Source: Plantago elongata (Eukaryota > Streptophyta > Magnoliopsida > Lamiales > Plantaginaceae). From it: 64,000 bases of DNA. Of the stretch, positions 1 to 11,410 are shown one piece after another; the stretch's first letter is position 1; each line of letters begins with the position of its first letter. The notes beneath the pieces were generated by a model, which worked only from the letters and a program-made list of their open reading frames with translations, was not told the DNA's origin and made no database searches. A program made the translations under genes and the position numbers. Location of the stretch: assembly GCA_036897095.1 (NCBI GenBank), contig JAYMSP010000106.1:18314-82313 (forward strand), in the 5' to 3' direction.

Positions 1-98
1 TCAGATTTTTAGATGTCTTAAGCCAGGGCTGCTCAGTTCTTGAGTGTGTAGCAGCAGCCTAATAGGTCACATTTTAGCTATCCTTTGATTCAGAACCT

Positions 99-423
99 GC
101 CATTGCACACTATCTCAATTCAACGTCTCTCCGGATATCGATCTTTAGCAGATGCAGTTCCAAATTATCGATAACAATGTATGGACTTCACCAGAAAGAA
201 AGAATACGCAAGATGAATTAGATCGAAAACTAAGCAGTATATTTGCAAATTCTAAATTATGTACCACAATGTCAGATAACAAGAGTAAACTATCAAACCA
301 GGTACCTCACAATTAACAGACAAAAGAAACTAACATCTATCAAGATGGACTCAACTCATCAGCAGCATCAAAAGCCCTGGAAATTCCATGAACCACAAAC
401 TTCTCAGACGAAAAAACATCCCG
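99..423. repeat. Source copy of a ~325-bp inverted duplication
   Basis: This segment covers the last codons of the fasciclin gene and its 3' flank. Its reverse complement matches 11907-12231 with only about ten differences by eye. The high identity suggests a recent duplication. Confidence 0.9.
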
Positions 424-1320
424 TCTTACAACCTCCACCCCATCTACCAATACTTTCCCCGAATAAACTGCAACTTTGACATCATAGCCCTTCACAAGTG
501 TCCTCAGAGACAATTCTCCTGCATCAGCCAACTCACTGTAACCAAACCTCTTCTTCACAACATGAATTCTAACAATCCTGTCCAAAAACGGTGAAGAAGG
601 CGAACTGAACCCCGAATTCGGAGGCACAAACACCGTAACACCCCCCAAATCCGCATAATCCCTCACAATACCATCAAGAATCGCATTCAATCCAATCGCA
701 AACGACACGTACCCATTCCTGCTCAGATACTGCACAATTCTCCCCCATTCAAGTACACTCAAACTAGTCTGATTCATAAAATCGCAAGACAAAGACTCGA
801 AAGGACCGGAAACACCGTGCACAACAACTGATCCTTCAAGAAACAAATCCGGGTGAGTAATCAACACATTGTTGATCTCGATTCTCCCCGTTTTCGCGTC
901 GGATCGCGTGATAACCAGCCCCTTGTCGTGAAACAGAGTGTCAAAGCAGAAGGGTGGAAGTTTCTTCAACATTTCGGCTTTCGGAAGGAAGACAGGCGAA
1001 GTGTGGTACTGGAAAAGGTTTCTTAGGCGAGATGGCGGGAAGGAGAGATTTGAAATTGAAGAATCTTGGATTGCGAAAATTGTCGATTCCGGAGTGGTGA
1101 AGAAGATTTCAGGCGAAATGTGGATCAGGGTTTCGAGAATTGTGAAGTTTTTGTGGGATCGGAGAGTGAGGGATAAGTTGCGGGATTGGAGAAATGGAGG
1201 AGATGGGTTGTGGTGGATTGTGGTGAAGGAAATGAAGGCGAGGATGAGAGAGAGAATTATGTAGCAGGGAGCTTTGCATTCTTGGAAACAAGATGATAGT
1301 GATGATGATGAATCCTCCAT
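340..1320 (-). CDS. Fasciclin-like arabinogalactan protein (FLA19/20/21 type)
   Basis: Single-exon ORF of 326 aa. It resembles the intronless FLA19/20/21 group of plant cell-surface fasciclin proteins, which are thought to act in cell-wall adhesion. An N-terminal hydrophobic segment (about residues 18-36) can serve as signal peptide or anchor. Two FAS1-like domains follow, about residues 50-185 and 190-320; the second carries the motif FVVHGISRAFD near its end. The C-terminus lacks an obvious GPI-anchor tail, and Pro-rich AGP glycomodules are sparse, so arabinogalactan decoration is uncertain. The start was chosen as the first Met before the hydrophobic segment. The last ~28 codons plus 3' flank are duplicated in inverted orientation near 12 kb. 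Confidence 0.85.
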   Translation of the reverse strand: MEDSSSSLSSCFQECKAPCYIILSLILAFISFTTIHHNPSPPFLQSRNLSLTLRSHKNFTILETLIHISPEIFFTTPESTIFAIQDSSISNLSFPPSRLRNLFQYHTSPVFLPKAEMLKKLPPFCFDTLFHDKGLVITRSDAKTGRIEINNVLITHPDLFLEGSVVVHGVSGPFESLSCDFMNQTSLSVLEWGRIVQYLSRNGYVSFAIGLNAILDGIVRDYADLGGVTVFVPPNSGFSSPSSPFLDRIVRIHVVKKRFGYSELADAGELSLRTLVKGYDVKVAVYSGKVLVDGVEVVRRDVFSSEKFVVHGISRAFDAADELSPS

Positions 1321-1912
1321 TGTTGGAGCTTGAGCTGAACAGAGTGTATGAAAGTGAAGTTAGTGAATTGAATGGTTTGGTAGAAACAGTTTTTTATAGT
1401 TTCCAGTTCCACTCTAAGGTGATCGATCAAGCTCTGAGCATAAGTTGTGCAGTTTTGTTATCAAGTTAGGCTTGTTTAAATATGTTATACGTATAGAAGT
1501 ATATTTTTGGTTAAGTAGCTCGACTCGATTAAAATTCAAATCAAGTGAGTTGAGTTCAATCCTATTTATCATGACTCGAATTCGAAACATAACTTGTTTT
1601 ATTAAGGAGTCGAGCCAAATTTGAACTTGATAACAGTTCGAGGCGAACCATATTTCTTTGTTCATAACCGCAGAAAAAATGGGAAACTAGATAAAATATA
1701 TTGGTTACTGGCAATACTTAACGAAATTTTGATTCAAAAAGATACATGGAATTGGTTATAGAACAAATCCTAGCTTATATAGCCTCAAGTGATTATTCGA
1801 TACAACCGGGTAAACCGAGTTCTGATGTATAACAAGCATAAGATGGTTCTTTGATAGAAACAACACAGAAACCATTCCGAGAAATTACAGGTTTATACTA
1901 TGTGATAAAAAA
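1321..1912. other. Spacer between fasciclin and steroid-binding genes
   Basis: It holds the fasciclin 5' flank and the 3' UTR of the steroid-binding protein gene. Around 1500-1650 short CTCGA/TCGAG-type words recur (CTCGACTCGATT, GACTCGAATTCG), as in decayed plant transposon ends, but no element boundaries could be set. Confidence 0.4.
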
Positions 1913-3818
1913 TTACTCCTCCTTTTTCACTTCCGCAGTCGTGGTTTCGCAAGTCTCCTTCACGTCGGCCGTGGTTTCCTCAGTTTCTTTCACAGCAGCC
2001 TCTGATGGGCCACTTTCTTCAGTCTGAGCAACATCACCATTTTCAGTAGACTCGGGTGCTTGTTCCTCAGAAGCACCAGTGCTAACAGGTATGGTAGCCT
2101 TGACAGTTCCGACCTTCACATACTTGCTCATGAACTTGTACTCCCAGTCTTGTAGAGCTTCAAGTTCAAATACACCCAAGCCTGCAATATCACCGGTGAG
2201 ATCTTTTTCTTCAAAAGACATCTTTGCAAGAGCTCTGCTAGCATCTTTCCCCGCGAACAAGGCGTATGGTCCACCAGGTCCATAAAACATCCTGAGAACA
2301 CGAAATGAGCTCAATTAAGAAGTGAATTTAACCGTGGAATGACATTTCTGAGACAACTATTAGAGCTGGGTAAGTATGTCACAGGCACTGAAGTGATCAA
2401 TAGACAAACGCCACAAACCACAATTGTCTGGCATTGAGAACTTTGCTATTTGATATAGAAAGCATATTGTTTGCAAAAATGGTGCATTAGTATCTACTTT
2501 CCATTCTTCTGAGCTGTTATATTTATAGTTTCCACCCATTTCAACGCTTGTAAGCCAATATCACGATGAATTCATCCAAGAACAAAAAGAGTTGCACACA
2601 GCAGCAAGTTAACTGAATAAAGTAAGAGATTCACAAACATCATGTTTAGTAGAAACTCACTATGAGAAACAGAATACTTCTTTGAAAAACAAGAACCATA
2701 TTGTCATCTTGTTATTAACAAGTGGCAATCAACACAGCAAGTGGCACAATTCATGATTCCATCACCAACATAGACTACCAGCGGTTGACTCGTTAGAAGA
2801 AAAGGCATGTGAAACAAAAACCATCTCAACCTATATTGCTCCACTTGGTTTGCAGCAAATTGAACTGATTAACTCAGAACCATATGCATAGGTGCACAGT
2901 TGTTCAAAAACAAAATTTGAATACCACCAAGCAGCAAGTAAATTGCAAAACTATGTTGCTAGTTCTATGTACACAAAATCCATGGAAAACTACCACTATG
3001 CTCCACTTGGTGGATATAAATGGCAGAGGTAAAAAACAAACTTCAATTCCCACAGAGGAGGAGGCAATTAGGCAAACTTCAAAACCATCTATGCACACAA
3101 GACCTCAATACACAGCAGTCTTTATGTAAAACTAGATCACCAGAATCAACAAAATGATTCGACCTTTCACTTTACGATAAGCTCATATCCACTGAATTCA
3201 CAATCAAACCAAATCCCATGTATAAAAGGTTTCACTAGGTTGACACAAGATAAAGCAAGAAGCTTTTTTACAAGCTCAATTTCTACAGAAAGTAACAACT
3301 AGTCAACACCCATTCAAACTCACAGACCATGGAAAGTTGGAAACACAACAAGGTCACCAAAGTCAACAAAAAAAAAAAAAAAAAAAAACCCACCTTTCAC
3401 CCCTCCAGAAACTCAAATCCACAACCAAACAATAACCCAGATACAAAAAAGGCTCAAAACAACCAAAACACACAACAAACGAACAAAAGATTGAACCTTT
3501 ATACCTGCTCTGAGAAACATCATAGATCTGACCCTTGATAGCCATAAGCAGAGGCTTCTTCGGGTCAGTCCCATCATACTCCTTCAACTCCACATCGGTA
3601 ATCTCACCCACCTGAACTGGAGGAGGCAAAGGCTGCATCTGCTCCTCGAAATTCCTAGACCTCTGCTGTGTATGGCCACCATCGGAAGAGCCGAAGAGAG
3701 TGGAAAGCATGTAGTATAGGGCTAGACCGAGAGCAAGAACGGTGAAGAAGGTGGAAGGAGATAGACCGGTGTAGACTGTGATTGATTCTTTCAAGGTTTC
3801 CCATAGTTCAAGAGCCAT
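1913..3818 (-). CDS. MSBP1: Membrane steroid-binding protein (MSBP/MAPR family)
   Basis: Two exons, 3818-3505 and 2291-1913, give 230 aa. The intron (2292-3504) has GT-AG ends and the phase agrees. A short N-terminus is followed by a transmembrane segment (about residues 18-38), then a cytochrome b5-like heme/steroid-binding domain (about 70-170) with the family motifs DPKKPLLMAIKGQIYDVS and MFYGPGGPYALFAGKDASRAL. The C-terminus is an acidic Glu/Thr-rich tail ending in KKEE. Arabidopsis MSBP1 binds steroids at membranes and modulates brassinosteroid signalling and P450 organisation. Whether this is the MSBP1 or MSBP2 orthologue cannot be told. MALELW was chosen as start because it matches the family and follows a pyrimidine-rich leader on the coding strand. 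Confidence 0.92.
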
Positions 3819-4009
3819 GATTTTGTGGAGTAGATGGAGAATTGGGAGGAGAAATTGAGGTGATGAGACTCTCAGTGAGGTTTGTCTCTTGTATTTGTGT
3901 GTGTGTGTGGATTTTGATTTGTTTTTCTTAAGTCTTCTAGTCCAACTCCAATTTGTAATAGTCCATGGGTTTTTCCACAAAATTTAATCTTTTCTCTTTC
4001 TAAAAACTG

Positions 4010-4160
4010 TAAAGTTATAATAATTTTATAAAAAAAATTTAACCGTATAATATGTATATAATATATAATTTATAAATAGATAAAATTTACAATTTACACA
4101 CTAAACTACATAATTAATATATAATATTATAAAATTCTCATAAAAATTTAAACTTTCCCA
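4010..4160 (-). repeat. AT-rich repeat family R1, copy 1
   Basis: The reverse complement shares the order of words seen at 8865-9010, 9295-9432 and 51005-51186: AAGTTTAAATTTTTATGAG, then TATTAATT, then TGTGTGTAAATT and ATTTATAAATTAT. This copy is the most AT-enriched. Confidence 0.55.
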
Positions 4161-4447
4161 TATTCATTTTTAATCCTTTTTTCTCTTTTAGTAGTACTAA
4201 GTACATAGAAAGCTTGCTTTGCTACTTCTTTATAAAATTTGGTATTTTATTGAACATACACATTGCCTTGGAGACTGATTAGGACACAAAAAAGGGAATC
4301 TTGAAGAGAAATCATATAAAAATTGGATTTTTGATACTCGACCACTTTAGACTGTTTCATAAATAGTACTTTTTACTGTATTCTTAATCTACATAATCGT
4401 TAAGAATTGCTTTAACCACTTCAGTTGGCTTGTGGAAAGATTTAGGA

Positions 4448-4696
4448 GCTAATTGACATGCGACTTAAATGTTTCAATTTAAATGTTTAAATAATGATCG
4501 GAATTGTAGTGGGATTGTTAAAATTGTGTTTAGTATATATTTATAATTTGATAGGGTATTATAAGTTTGTTATATAGGTAGAGAAAAATATTACTAGTGT
4601 AAAAACATTTCGATCTTTGACATTTAAATGCCATAACAAACATAAAATTCCCAAGTAGCATCCAAACGGGCATTTAAATGCTACTCCAATCAGCCC
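4448..4696. mobile_element. Degenerate MITE
   Basis: The left end GGAGCTAATTGACATG and the reverse complement of the right end (GGGGCTGATTGGAGTAG) match imperfectly, and TTA flanks both sides. A 3-bp TTA target duplication and ~250 bp length fit a Tourist-like (PIF/Harbinger) MITE. The internal ATTTAAATG words are also inverted. Confidence 0.5.
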
Positions 4697-5489
4697 CTTA
4701 TATGGTCATAAAATATCAAATTTAGCTGAATTGCCGTTGTCGGTAAAATGGCTAAAAATGTGATTTTTCATTTTCCATTTTTTGTGACTGGATAAATAAC
4801 ACCCATTATTGTTCATAGATTCTTCTTCCAGAGCTGTACCGGTGCCTCCTCTTTGTTCTAGCTTCTGACAGTTTGCGCATGAGCCTCACGAGGACAATAT
4901 TCATGGCTAAAACCAGGACAATAATCTTGGCATTATTTTCCAAGAAGCCCGACTTGAAAAATACGATGGACGATAAACGGTATATAAGTTATACACACAA
5001 CCAGCAGAGTAGATTCTATCACAACCCACACCAGTTAAGAACGAACCAGCAAAAACCATTTTCACTACCGTATACACATAACAGTCCGAGCAGATCAAAT
5101 GCATCGCAGACCACACCAGTTAAGAGTGAAATCTTCATGGTACGAAAAAGAAAATACCAGTATAAAACAACAGTAACATTATAAGATTACAGAGTACAAT
5201 ACAAGTCAAACACAACAAAGTACAGTCTAAAACATAGATTATCCACAACATTTACTGTCCAACAACACACTTGAAAAACAAGAAACAGCTGCACCTGCAA
5301 ATGCTCGAAGACAGCTAGCCGAACTTCCCTTATTGTATCTCCAGACAAATATCAGCAAGCACAATATATGTACATTATTAAGCCAACTTGAAGCAGATGG
5401 TTTCTCCGGACCATCTGTATGTACAATACAAGTCTTATTCGGTTTGCCTCCTCATGCATTTTACCTATAAGTCGCAACGATATTTGAGT

Positions 5490-6909
5490 TCAGAGAGCCA
5501 GAGATGCAACTTCATCTTCTTTCCAAAGATCTTCCTCGTACTTGTACCACCTCATCAGGCCTTCGTCATCCCTGGCACGTTTGCACATGATGCATGAATC
5601 GTCCATGCACGTTTTAAACGTCTTCAGCCTGCTAGCCTTTTCTAGAATAGTTGGATCAATTTCCTTGAGAACTTTTTTGTTACCATGAGGTTGACAGGCT
5701 TCGACTAGGATGCAATGGGAGATGTTTAGCACTTCGAGCCCTGGCACACCATCCAAGATCACAAGCAGAGCGTCCCTGAACACCATAGAGCACCGAAGGC
5801 TCAGCACTTTTAGGTTTGGTAGAAAGAAAACTAGCAGGGACGCAAAGGAAATGTCGCAGGCGCCTGTGATCTTCAGTTCGGAGAAATTTTTGCAGTTTTG
5901 GGCAACTTCCTCCATGAGATATTGAGGGAACCCCGGCAGTGTGAGTGACTCGAGATCTACCCACGTGCGAACAGCTTGGCACATCCCTGTCTTCTTTATT
6001 CTGTTTGGGGCAGGCATGACAAGACGCTTCAGAAGAGGACACCTGCAATCCACACAAATTTTCTGTCATCTTCGTGCTTATACAACTTTGAGTTAAGATA
6101 AGTGGATTAGCAATTCATAAACTTCTCGCAGAGAAATGCATCAACACATTCTGTGCTAAATGTAGCTCTAGTCCTAAGGCCCCTAAGTTTCCAGGTGGTG
6201 TTCTGTTTAAAGTGAAAATATGGGACTATTTCAATACTTGTTAACAGACCAAGTCCTTGTATATATGGGGAAATTACAGAGAGAGAAAAAAGGTCACCAT
6301 ACTCAATCAATTGAGACAAGACTTGAGCAATTACACTTTATTCTACGCATACAATGTAAAGATGATGCAACGATTGGATATTTGTAAATAAGGAAGTTGA
6401 TAATTTGATGTCAGGGTGGACACCATTGTAAGCAATATTCCAAGCAGTTTGCAAGAGCTCCAAGACAGATACAAACAACATTCAAGAAAAATAGTTCTCA
6501 TAATCTCCCAGTATCAAACCAAATAAGGAAATAAGGGTGCCAGGACGTACCTTTCGGCTGCATATGTCAATTGATCATCACTCACATACAGACTGTAATG
6601 GAAAATCAGAGTTGTCACATTTCGGCAGCTCAGATTCAGAGAGATCTTCAAAACGCTAGTAAGTTGTTTGTCAGACCGTCCATCTACGTACACATATGGC
6701 TCCAATGGTATCTTGATAAAGTTTGACCTCAGCATAGAAAGATCAAGTGTTTTCCACAGCAAAGGGTCACATGCTGCCAACCTCCACGTGCTACAAACAT
6801 GGGCAACGCCACTTATCAGCTCGAGAATGTTCAGATTCTGGAAAATCTTGACCAATACATCAATATCCAGGTCCTCCCATCTTTTCAAAACAGAGCACAA
6901 GTCATCCAT
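5490..6909 (-). CDS. F-box/LRR-repeat protein (At3g48880-like)
   Basis: Two exons, 6909-6551 and 6042-5490, give 303 aa with agreeing phases (359 + 553 nt). The N-terminal F-box (about residues 9-50, RWEDLDIDVLVKIFQNLN) is followed by leucine-rich repeats recognisable as CPLLKRLVMP, DLESLTLPGFP, NFSELKITG and GLEVLNISHC. Family members are substrate receptors of SCF E3 ubiquitin ligases; the substrate is unknown. The tail ends in a charged WYKYEEDLWKEDE segment, as in the Arabidopsis protein. The Met at 6909 was preferred over the upstream in-frame Met at 6957 because the F-box family normally starts just before this point. An AG/GT pair near 6957 suggests a 5'-UTR intron. Confidence 0.85.
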
Positions 6910-7519
6910 TTTGCAGTATTTATTTAAAATACTCCGATAATCAAGACAGTTCTGCACCTACAAAGGAAGCCAAGGTTTTATGAAAACGACGTCATTGACT
7001 TTAATACTTTATAGTATCCGTACAAACTAGAATATATGCAACAATACATTCCGTACAAATGGAAGAACATTTACAAGACTCGAAACATTAGTTTCCACAT
7101 AATACGAAAGTACATTTAAAAGGTTTGTATACTGTAACATTCTCATGGTTGTCAATATTCAACCTTGTGAGGTTTGAAAAGTGATCAAATACAACACCGA
7201 AGAACATTTTGTTCTCGGACTAGAATAGTGAGGTATTTATTGAAAAAAAAGACAACTTCAGCTCAAATCTAGGTATTCAAGCAGGATACACAGACAGAAG
7301 AACAATGTTTACCATACACAATCCAATCCTAGGCGTTAAGAATGCAACCGAGACTAAATGAAATAACCAAACATTTCGAACGAACACGAACTCAGCAGCA
7401 GCATCAATTACAACAGAAAACAAGCATTCGTATAACCACACCTCACACTTAGCAAATTTCATGAGATCTAATCTGATAGAAACCGGAAAAGGGGCAGATC
7501 TTCACATAAGAAATGCAGC

Positions 7520-7715
7520 AAAAACCGAAAATCACCTCAATTCACCTCGTAACATTCAATTGAAACAATTCACAAAACAAAAACCACCATAGCCACACGA
7601 ATTCAACTCACAAACATGCAATTGAAACAATTCAAAAACCGAAAACCATCACACCTCTATCAATTCACCTCAAACCATTCAATTGAAGCAACTTGCAAGC
7701 TGAAAACTATGAATT
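7520..7715. repeat. Degenerate tandem repeat in F-box gene leader
   Basis: The word CATTCAATTGAAACAATTC recurs with changes at 7553, 7616 and 7676, about 60 bp apart, and a longer word (AAAACCGAAAA...CAATTCACCTC) recurs at about 7521 and 7636. Confidence 0.6.
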
Positions 7716-8103
7716 TAACTAGTGAACATTGAAACCATTTTCAATTTAAAAAAAACGGAAACATTTGAGAACTCGTTTCAGAATCCAGATCTCTTTTCAT
7801 TTTCTACCGAAAACTTACCAGAAACGAACATGCGGTAAGTAAATCAACAAAGAACTGCCATTTTCTTGCTTCTCGGTTGTGTTGGTGAGCTGAATATAAA
7901 ATGATAGCACTGGAAATGACGGAACTGGAAAATAGTAATAACTGAGATAAGAAGAAAGAATCAGATTCTAGGATCTGAAATTTATTCAAGTCTTTAATAT
8001 TTTCAATTCGCTTCTTCTTTTATTACCAAGGCGTTTCTTTTGCATTTTGGTTTGGACATTCCTGTATTCATGATTGTCTTTCACTTTTCAGGAATATATT
8101 GCC

Positions 8104-8330
8104 TTTGGAACCCGGCTGGATCTGTCGGTCAAACCGGAAGTTCACGTTAAATACGGACGGTTTGAGAATTTTCAGGATTCTTATATGTTACTTTTTGAAA
8201 CCCGGCTGGGTTATCGGTTGAACCGGTTGGTATGCGTAAAGTATGATAGTGTCAATTTCGGTCGAGGTGTTTATGGAATACTTTTGAAACCGGACTAGTT
8301 ATGTCAGGCAAACCGCCAGTTCACGGGGAG
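8104..8330. repeat. 90-bp diverged tandem repeat, 2.5 units
   Basis: GGAACCCGGCTGG...GGTCAAACCGG at 8107, GAAACCCGGCTGGG...GGTTGAACCGG at 8197 and GAAACCGGACTAG...GGCAAACCGC at 8286 lie about 90 bp apart. The spacers between them also align weakly. Because 90 is a multiple of three, the array stays open in one frame (74 codons), which is probably incidental. Confidence 0.7.
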
Positions 8331-8864
8331 TGGAACGATGTGGTTTTTTTAGACTTTGAGGTTGTTTCTTTAAGACTCGGTTGGTGAGTTTGAGTGTGCT
8401 TTGACATAGGTCAAATTGAAACGAAAAAAAATTAATTAAACCTCTTAGAGCTTAAATGTGTTAAATTTGTATAATTTAAATGATTGTTGATTGTATATTT
8501 TCTTTAACACGAAAAATACAATAACCATCTGACTTTTAATTGCAGATTATTGAAAATGCCAATGATAAAAAAGTTGCTCTAAATTTAAGATTTTAACATG
8601 GCAAATTCAATTACAATATGACTAACACTACTAGTCTTCAATAAAAATATTTAATAACGTTAATATTATTTTGAAGAAATTGGTGGGAAATGAAAACGGG
8701 AATAAAAAGTACATCTGACTAGATGATGTGTCTAGTATTAAATTATGTGTAGTCTAATTTGAAATCAAGTAAGATCCGCATTTTGTGATTTCAAATTCAA
8801 TTTTGACAGATGATTTCATAATGGGCTCTCCTTTCCTCGTTTATTTTGAAATGTATAAAAACTT

Positions 8865-9010
8865 GTAAAAGTTTAAAGTTTTTATGATAGTCTGCAATAA
8901 TGTATACTTATTGTGCGACTTTGTGTGTAATTTATAGAATTTTATCTACTTATAAATTATGCATTGTATATTAATTGTGCGGCTGAATTCTTTTGTGTAA
9001 GACTCTCGAT
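8865..9010 (+). repeat. AT-rich repeat family R1, copy 2
   Basis: It carries the family words TTTAAAGTTTTTATGA, GTGCGACTTTGTGTGTAA, ACTTATAAATTATGCA and TTAATTGTGCGGCTGAAT. Compare 4010-4160 (inverted), 9295-9432 and 51005-51186. Confidence 0.65.
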
Positions 9011-9294
9011 ACTTTCTAAATTCTGTCTCTTTTGGGATGAAAATAATTATTAAGTGTGGACCACGTCTCCTAGTTGACAATCTCTTAATATGTCATCTAA
9101 ATTATGTTAATAACAACCTTTATAATATTGTATGTTAACAAAGTGAATTTATATATGAAAAATTAAGGATGTTAATAACACACAATAAATTTTGATTAAG
9201 AATATAATTTCAATCTCTAAATAAGTTAATCACGTACAATACCACTAGAGACTTTATATTTCGTATTATTGAATTCCAAGAGTAAAAAATTTAT

Positions 9295-9432
9295 GAAAAT
9301 CTAAATTTTTGGGAGAGTTTCACAGTATTGTATATTAATTGTGTGGTAAATATAAATATTATGAATTTTTGTATAGTTGAAAATTGTACATTAATTATGC
9401 GGCTGAATCTTTTTATGTAGAATTCCCGGGAA
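9295..9432 (+). repeat. AT-rich repeat family R1, copy 3
   Basis: Same family in the same orientation, about 290 bp after copy 2. It has TCTAAATTTTTGGGAGAG, TATATTAATTGTGTGG and the diagnostic TTAATTATGCGGCTGAATC before the right end. Confidence 0.65.
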
Positions 9433-9485
9433 CCTTTTTAACTTCCATAAGAGTTTCTATGAGCAATCATTAGAATAACGTTTAT

Positions 9486-9583
9486 TGGGCCAGACCAAGC
9501 CACTTATGGCCCCCCACAATTTCCCTTAATTATACGGACCTATAGGCCCATTAAAGTCAAAGACCCACCAAGAGTTGAGCCCA
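9486..9583 (+). promoter_or_regulatory. Cluster of site II (TGGGCY) elements
   Basis: TGGGCC at 9486-9491, GGCCCA at 9545-9550 and AGCCCA at 9578-9583 lie 125-220 bp before the complex I start codon. Site II elements are known to drive coordinated expression of nuclear genes for plant respiratory proteins, which fits the gene downstream. Confidence 0.6.
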
Positions 9584-9707
9584 AATAAATAACCCGAATC
9601 CAGTTACAGTCTTTCATCAAAATCAGACAATTTCCAGTTTCACACATCTCTTTACTTTTTTGATCGATTCGATTTGCAGTACCATCTCGACGAAGAAGAC
9701 GACGGAA

Positions 9708-11410
9708 ATGGGCGGAGGAGGAGATCATCACCATGGCGTAGATGCCGGAGATTTCAGGAATAAGGTGTGGAGTTTGACCGGTGGGCCAAATTGCCGGCCG
9801 AAGCATTGGAGGCGCAACACGGCCATCGCCATGTTTGGCATCTTCCTGGTCTGTATCCCTATTGCCATAAAATCGGCCGAGCTCGAGGTCTGTTTTTTCA
9901 TCTCCTAGCTCCAACTAGTGTCGATCTGAATTATTTTTCGGTTTGCTGATTTTTTTTTTAATGATGTTTGGTGGATAATGATTGAGCTAGTAAACTGGGG
10001 CTTTATGTGCGTTTGCATTAATTGGATTGTGGTATGGTTACTAGAGTGTTGCATAGTTGTGGTAATTGTGGAATGTAATTTTTATCTGTTCGATCGAGCA
10101 TTTTGTCAATTGAGACATTAAGCCTTGTTGATTAATATAATGATGAGAAAGGGAAAGAAGTAGAGAGATTTACTAGAGTGTTGCATTCGTAGTTGAGCGG
10201 TGTAATGTTTCAGACTTTTAGCTGCTTAGTTGAGTATTAAAGACTGTGATTGTTGAGATCGAAATAATCATCAGAAGGGGAACGATTATAATCGAATATG
10301 AGAAAAAGGTAAGATTATGTGGTTCCTGATTTTTGTAAATTTGGAAGAACATTTGATTTCATGTAGGTTGTTACGTTCATCTGTCTTGTTAAAGATTTTA
10401 ACCTGATCTGGGCAATAGGATAGTGGTGTGGTGAGAAACAGAAAGGTGAGTATATAATTATATATAGATAGATACTATAATGTTGTGTCCTTAGCCATGC
10501 TGTATTTTGTTTCGGCGGCTTGGTTAAGTATTCCGAAGTGATGAATGAGCCTAGAATGCTGCATCGGTAGTTGCTTCCTTGATTATACAGACATGATAGA
10601 CCATACATATCTATCTTGGCAGTCGACCTTGGGATTTGTTATCTTAATAGTCATAATAAGGAAGTGGAAATAAGTTTAATATAAACAGTTTAGACCTGGA
10701 GAAGACGTAGTTCCTTATCTTTGCAAGTATGGAAGAGTATTTGATTTCGTATATGTTTTGCTTTCTCTCCTTGTGATTATACACACAATAATGATTTTCT
10801 AGAAAAGAAGTCAAAAGATTGAGTTACGAAACTGGAGGCAACCCTCCCTGAGCCTGACCTTCCCCTTTCTACCTTTATATACTGGAGCTGAGGGTAGCCT
10901 GCTTATTGTAGGAATTGGGATGGAATTTGCCACTGAGTTAGTAATAGTTATTAGGTTTTGTTCCTGTGCATGGGTGCAACTGTGTTGAACCCCAGTCAAG
11001 TTTAGAACTCCCTCTTGTACACACAATGCATTTAAATATGGGTAGCGGTACCTGCCTGCACCATCCTGGCATATTGGCCTACCACAAGGTCCACAACTAC
11101 GTGGGAAATGCGAAGAAAGCCATTTAATTATTTGGTCAGGGTGATACAATGTGTTCTTGTAATTTGTAATGAATATGCTCTTATCTGATGGTACTAAAAT
11201 ACGCTCACTAGTATCCACTATATTCTCTTGTGAAATCAGATTACTCCTGTCTTGTGATTCTATTTTTTCTATCCCCTGTATAGTACATGATTTACTTATT
11301 TTTTGGAATTTCTAACCTTGGTATTTATTCTGCAGCAACGTCCCCATCATCCCATACACCCAATTCCTTCACAGATCTGGTGCAAGAATTTTGGCAACAA
11401 GGAATACTAA
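9708..11410 (+). CDS. Small membrane subunit of mitochondrial complex I (ESSS-like)
   Basis: Two exons, 9708-9887 and 11336-11410, give 84 aa; the 1448-bp intron is phase 0 with GT-AG ends. The protein has a Gly/His-rich start (GGGGDHHHG), a conserved WSLTGGPNCRPKHWRRNTA block, one transmembrane helix (about residues 38-54) and the tail PIPSQIWCKNFGNKEY. This layout matches a highly conserved small plant protein annotated as an ESSS-type subunit of NADH:ubiquinone oxidoreductase. The exact subunit name is from memory and unsure. A single helix with no obvious cleavable presequence suits a small inner-membrane-arm subunit. Site II motifs upstream support a respiratory role. Confidence 0.75.

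Larger units (their letters stand above)
3819..5489. other. Spacer with two small transposon-like repeats
   Basis: It holds the steroid-binding gene leader (a TG/CT-rich stretch near 3890-3915), a very AT-rich repeat (4010-4160), a MITE-like element (4448-4696) and the 3' side of the F-box gene. An open stretch on the minus strand at 4800-4970 ends in an Arg-rich tail but resembles no family I know. Confidence 0.4.
6910..9485. other. F-box gene leader and repeat-rich spacer
   Basis: The first ~1 kb is probably the spliced 5' leader and promoter of the F-box gene. It contains degenerate tandem repeats (7520-7715), a 90-bp tandem repeat (8104-8330) and two copies of AT-rich repeat R1. I see no gene in it. 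Confidence 0.45.

Noticed and set aside
1-60. Weak similarity of TTTTAGATGTCTTAA to the NLR relic at 62307
   Set aside because: The match is only about 14 bp and the frame soon stops; chance cannot be excluded.
4800-4970. Minus-strand open frame with an Arg-rich end (RTKRRHRYSSGRR)
   Set aside because: No start, splice site or homologue was recognised; it may be part of the F-box gene 3' flank.
9540-9914. 124-codon minus-strand ORF over the complex I first exon
   Set aside because: It is antisense to a conserved exon and promoter and shows no recognisable domain.
10811-11218. 135-codon minus-strand ORF inside the complex I gene intron
   Set aside because: No family resemblance or splice support; the region is somewhat GC-richer than its surroundings, which could be transposon remains, but no ends were found.
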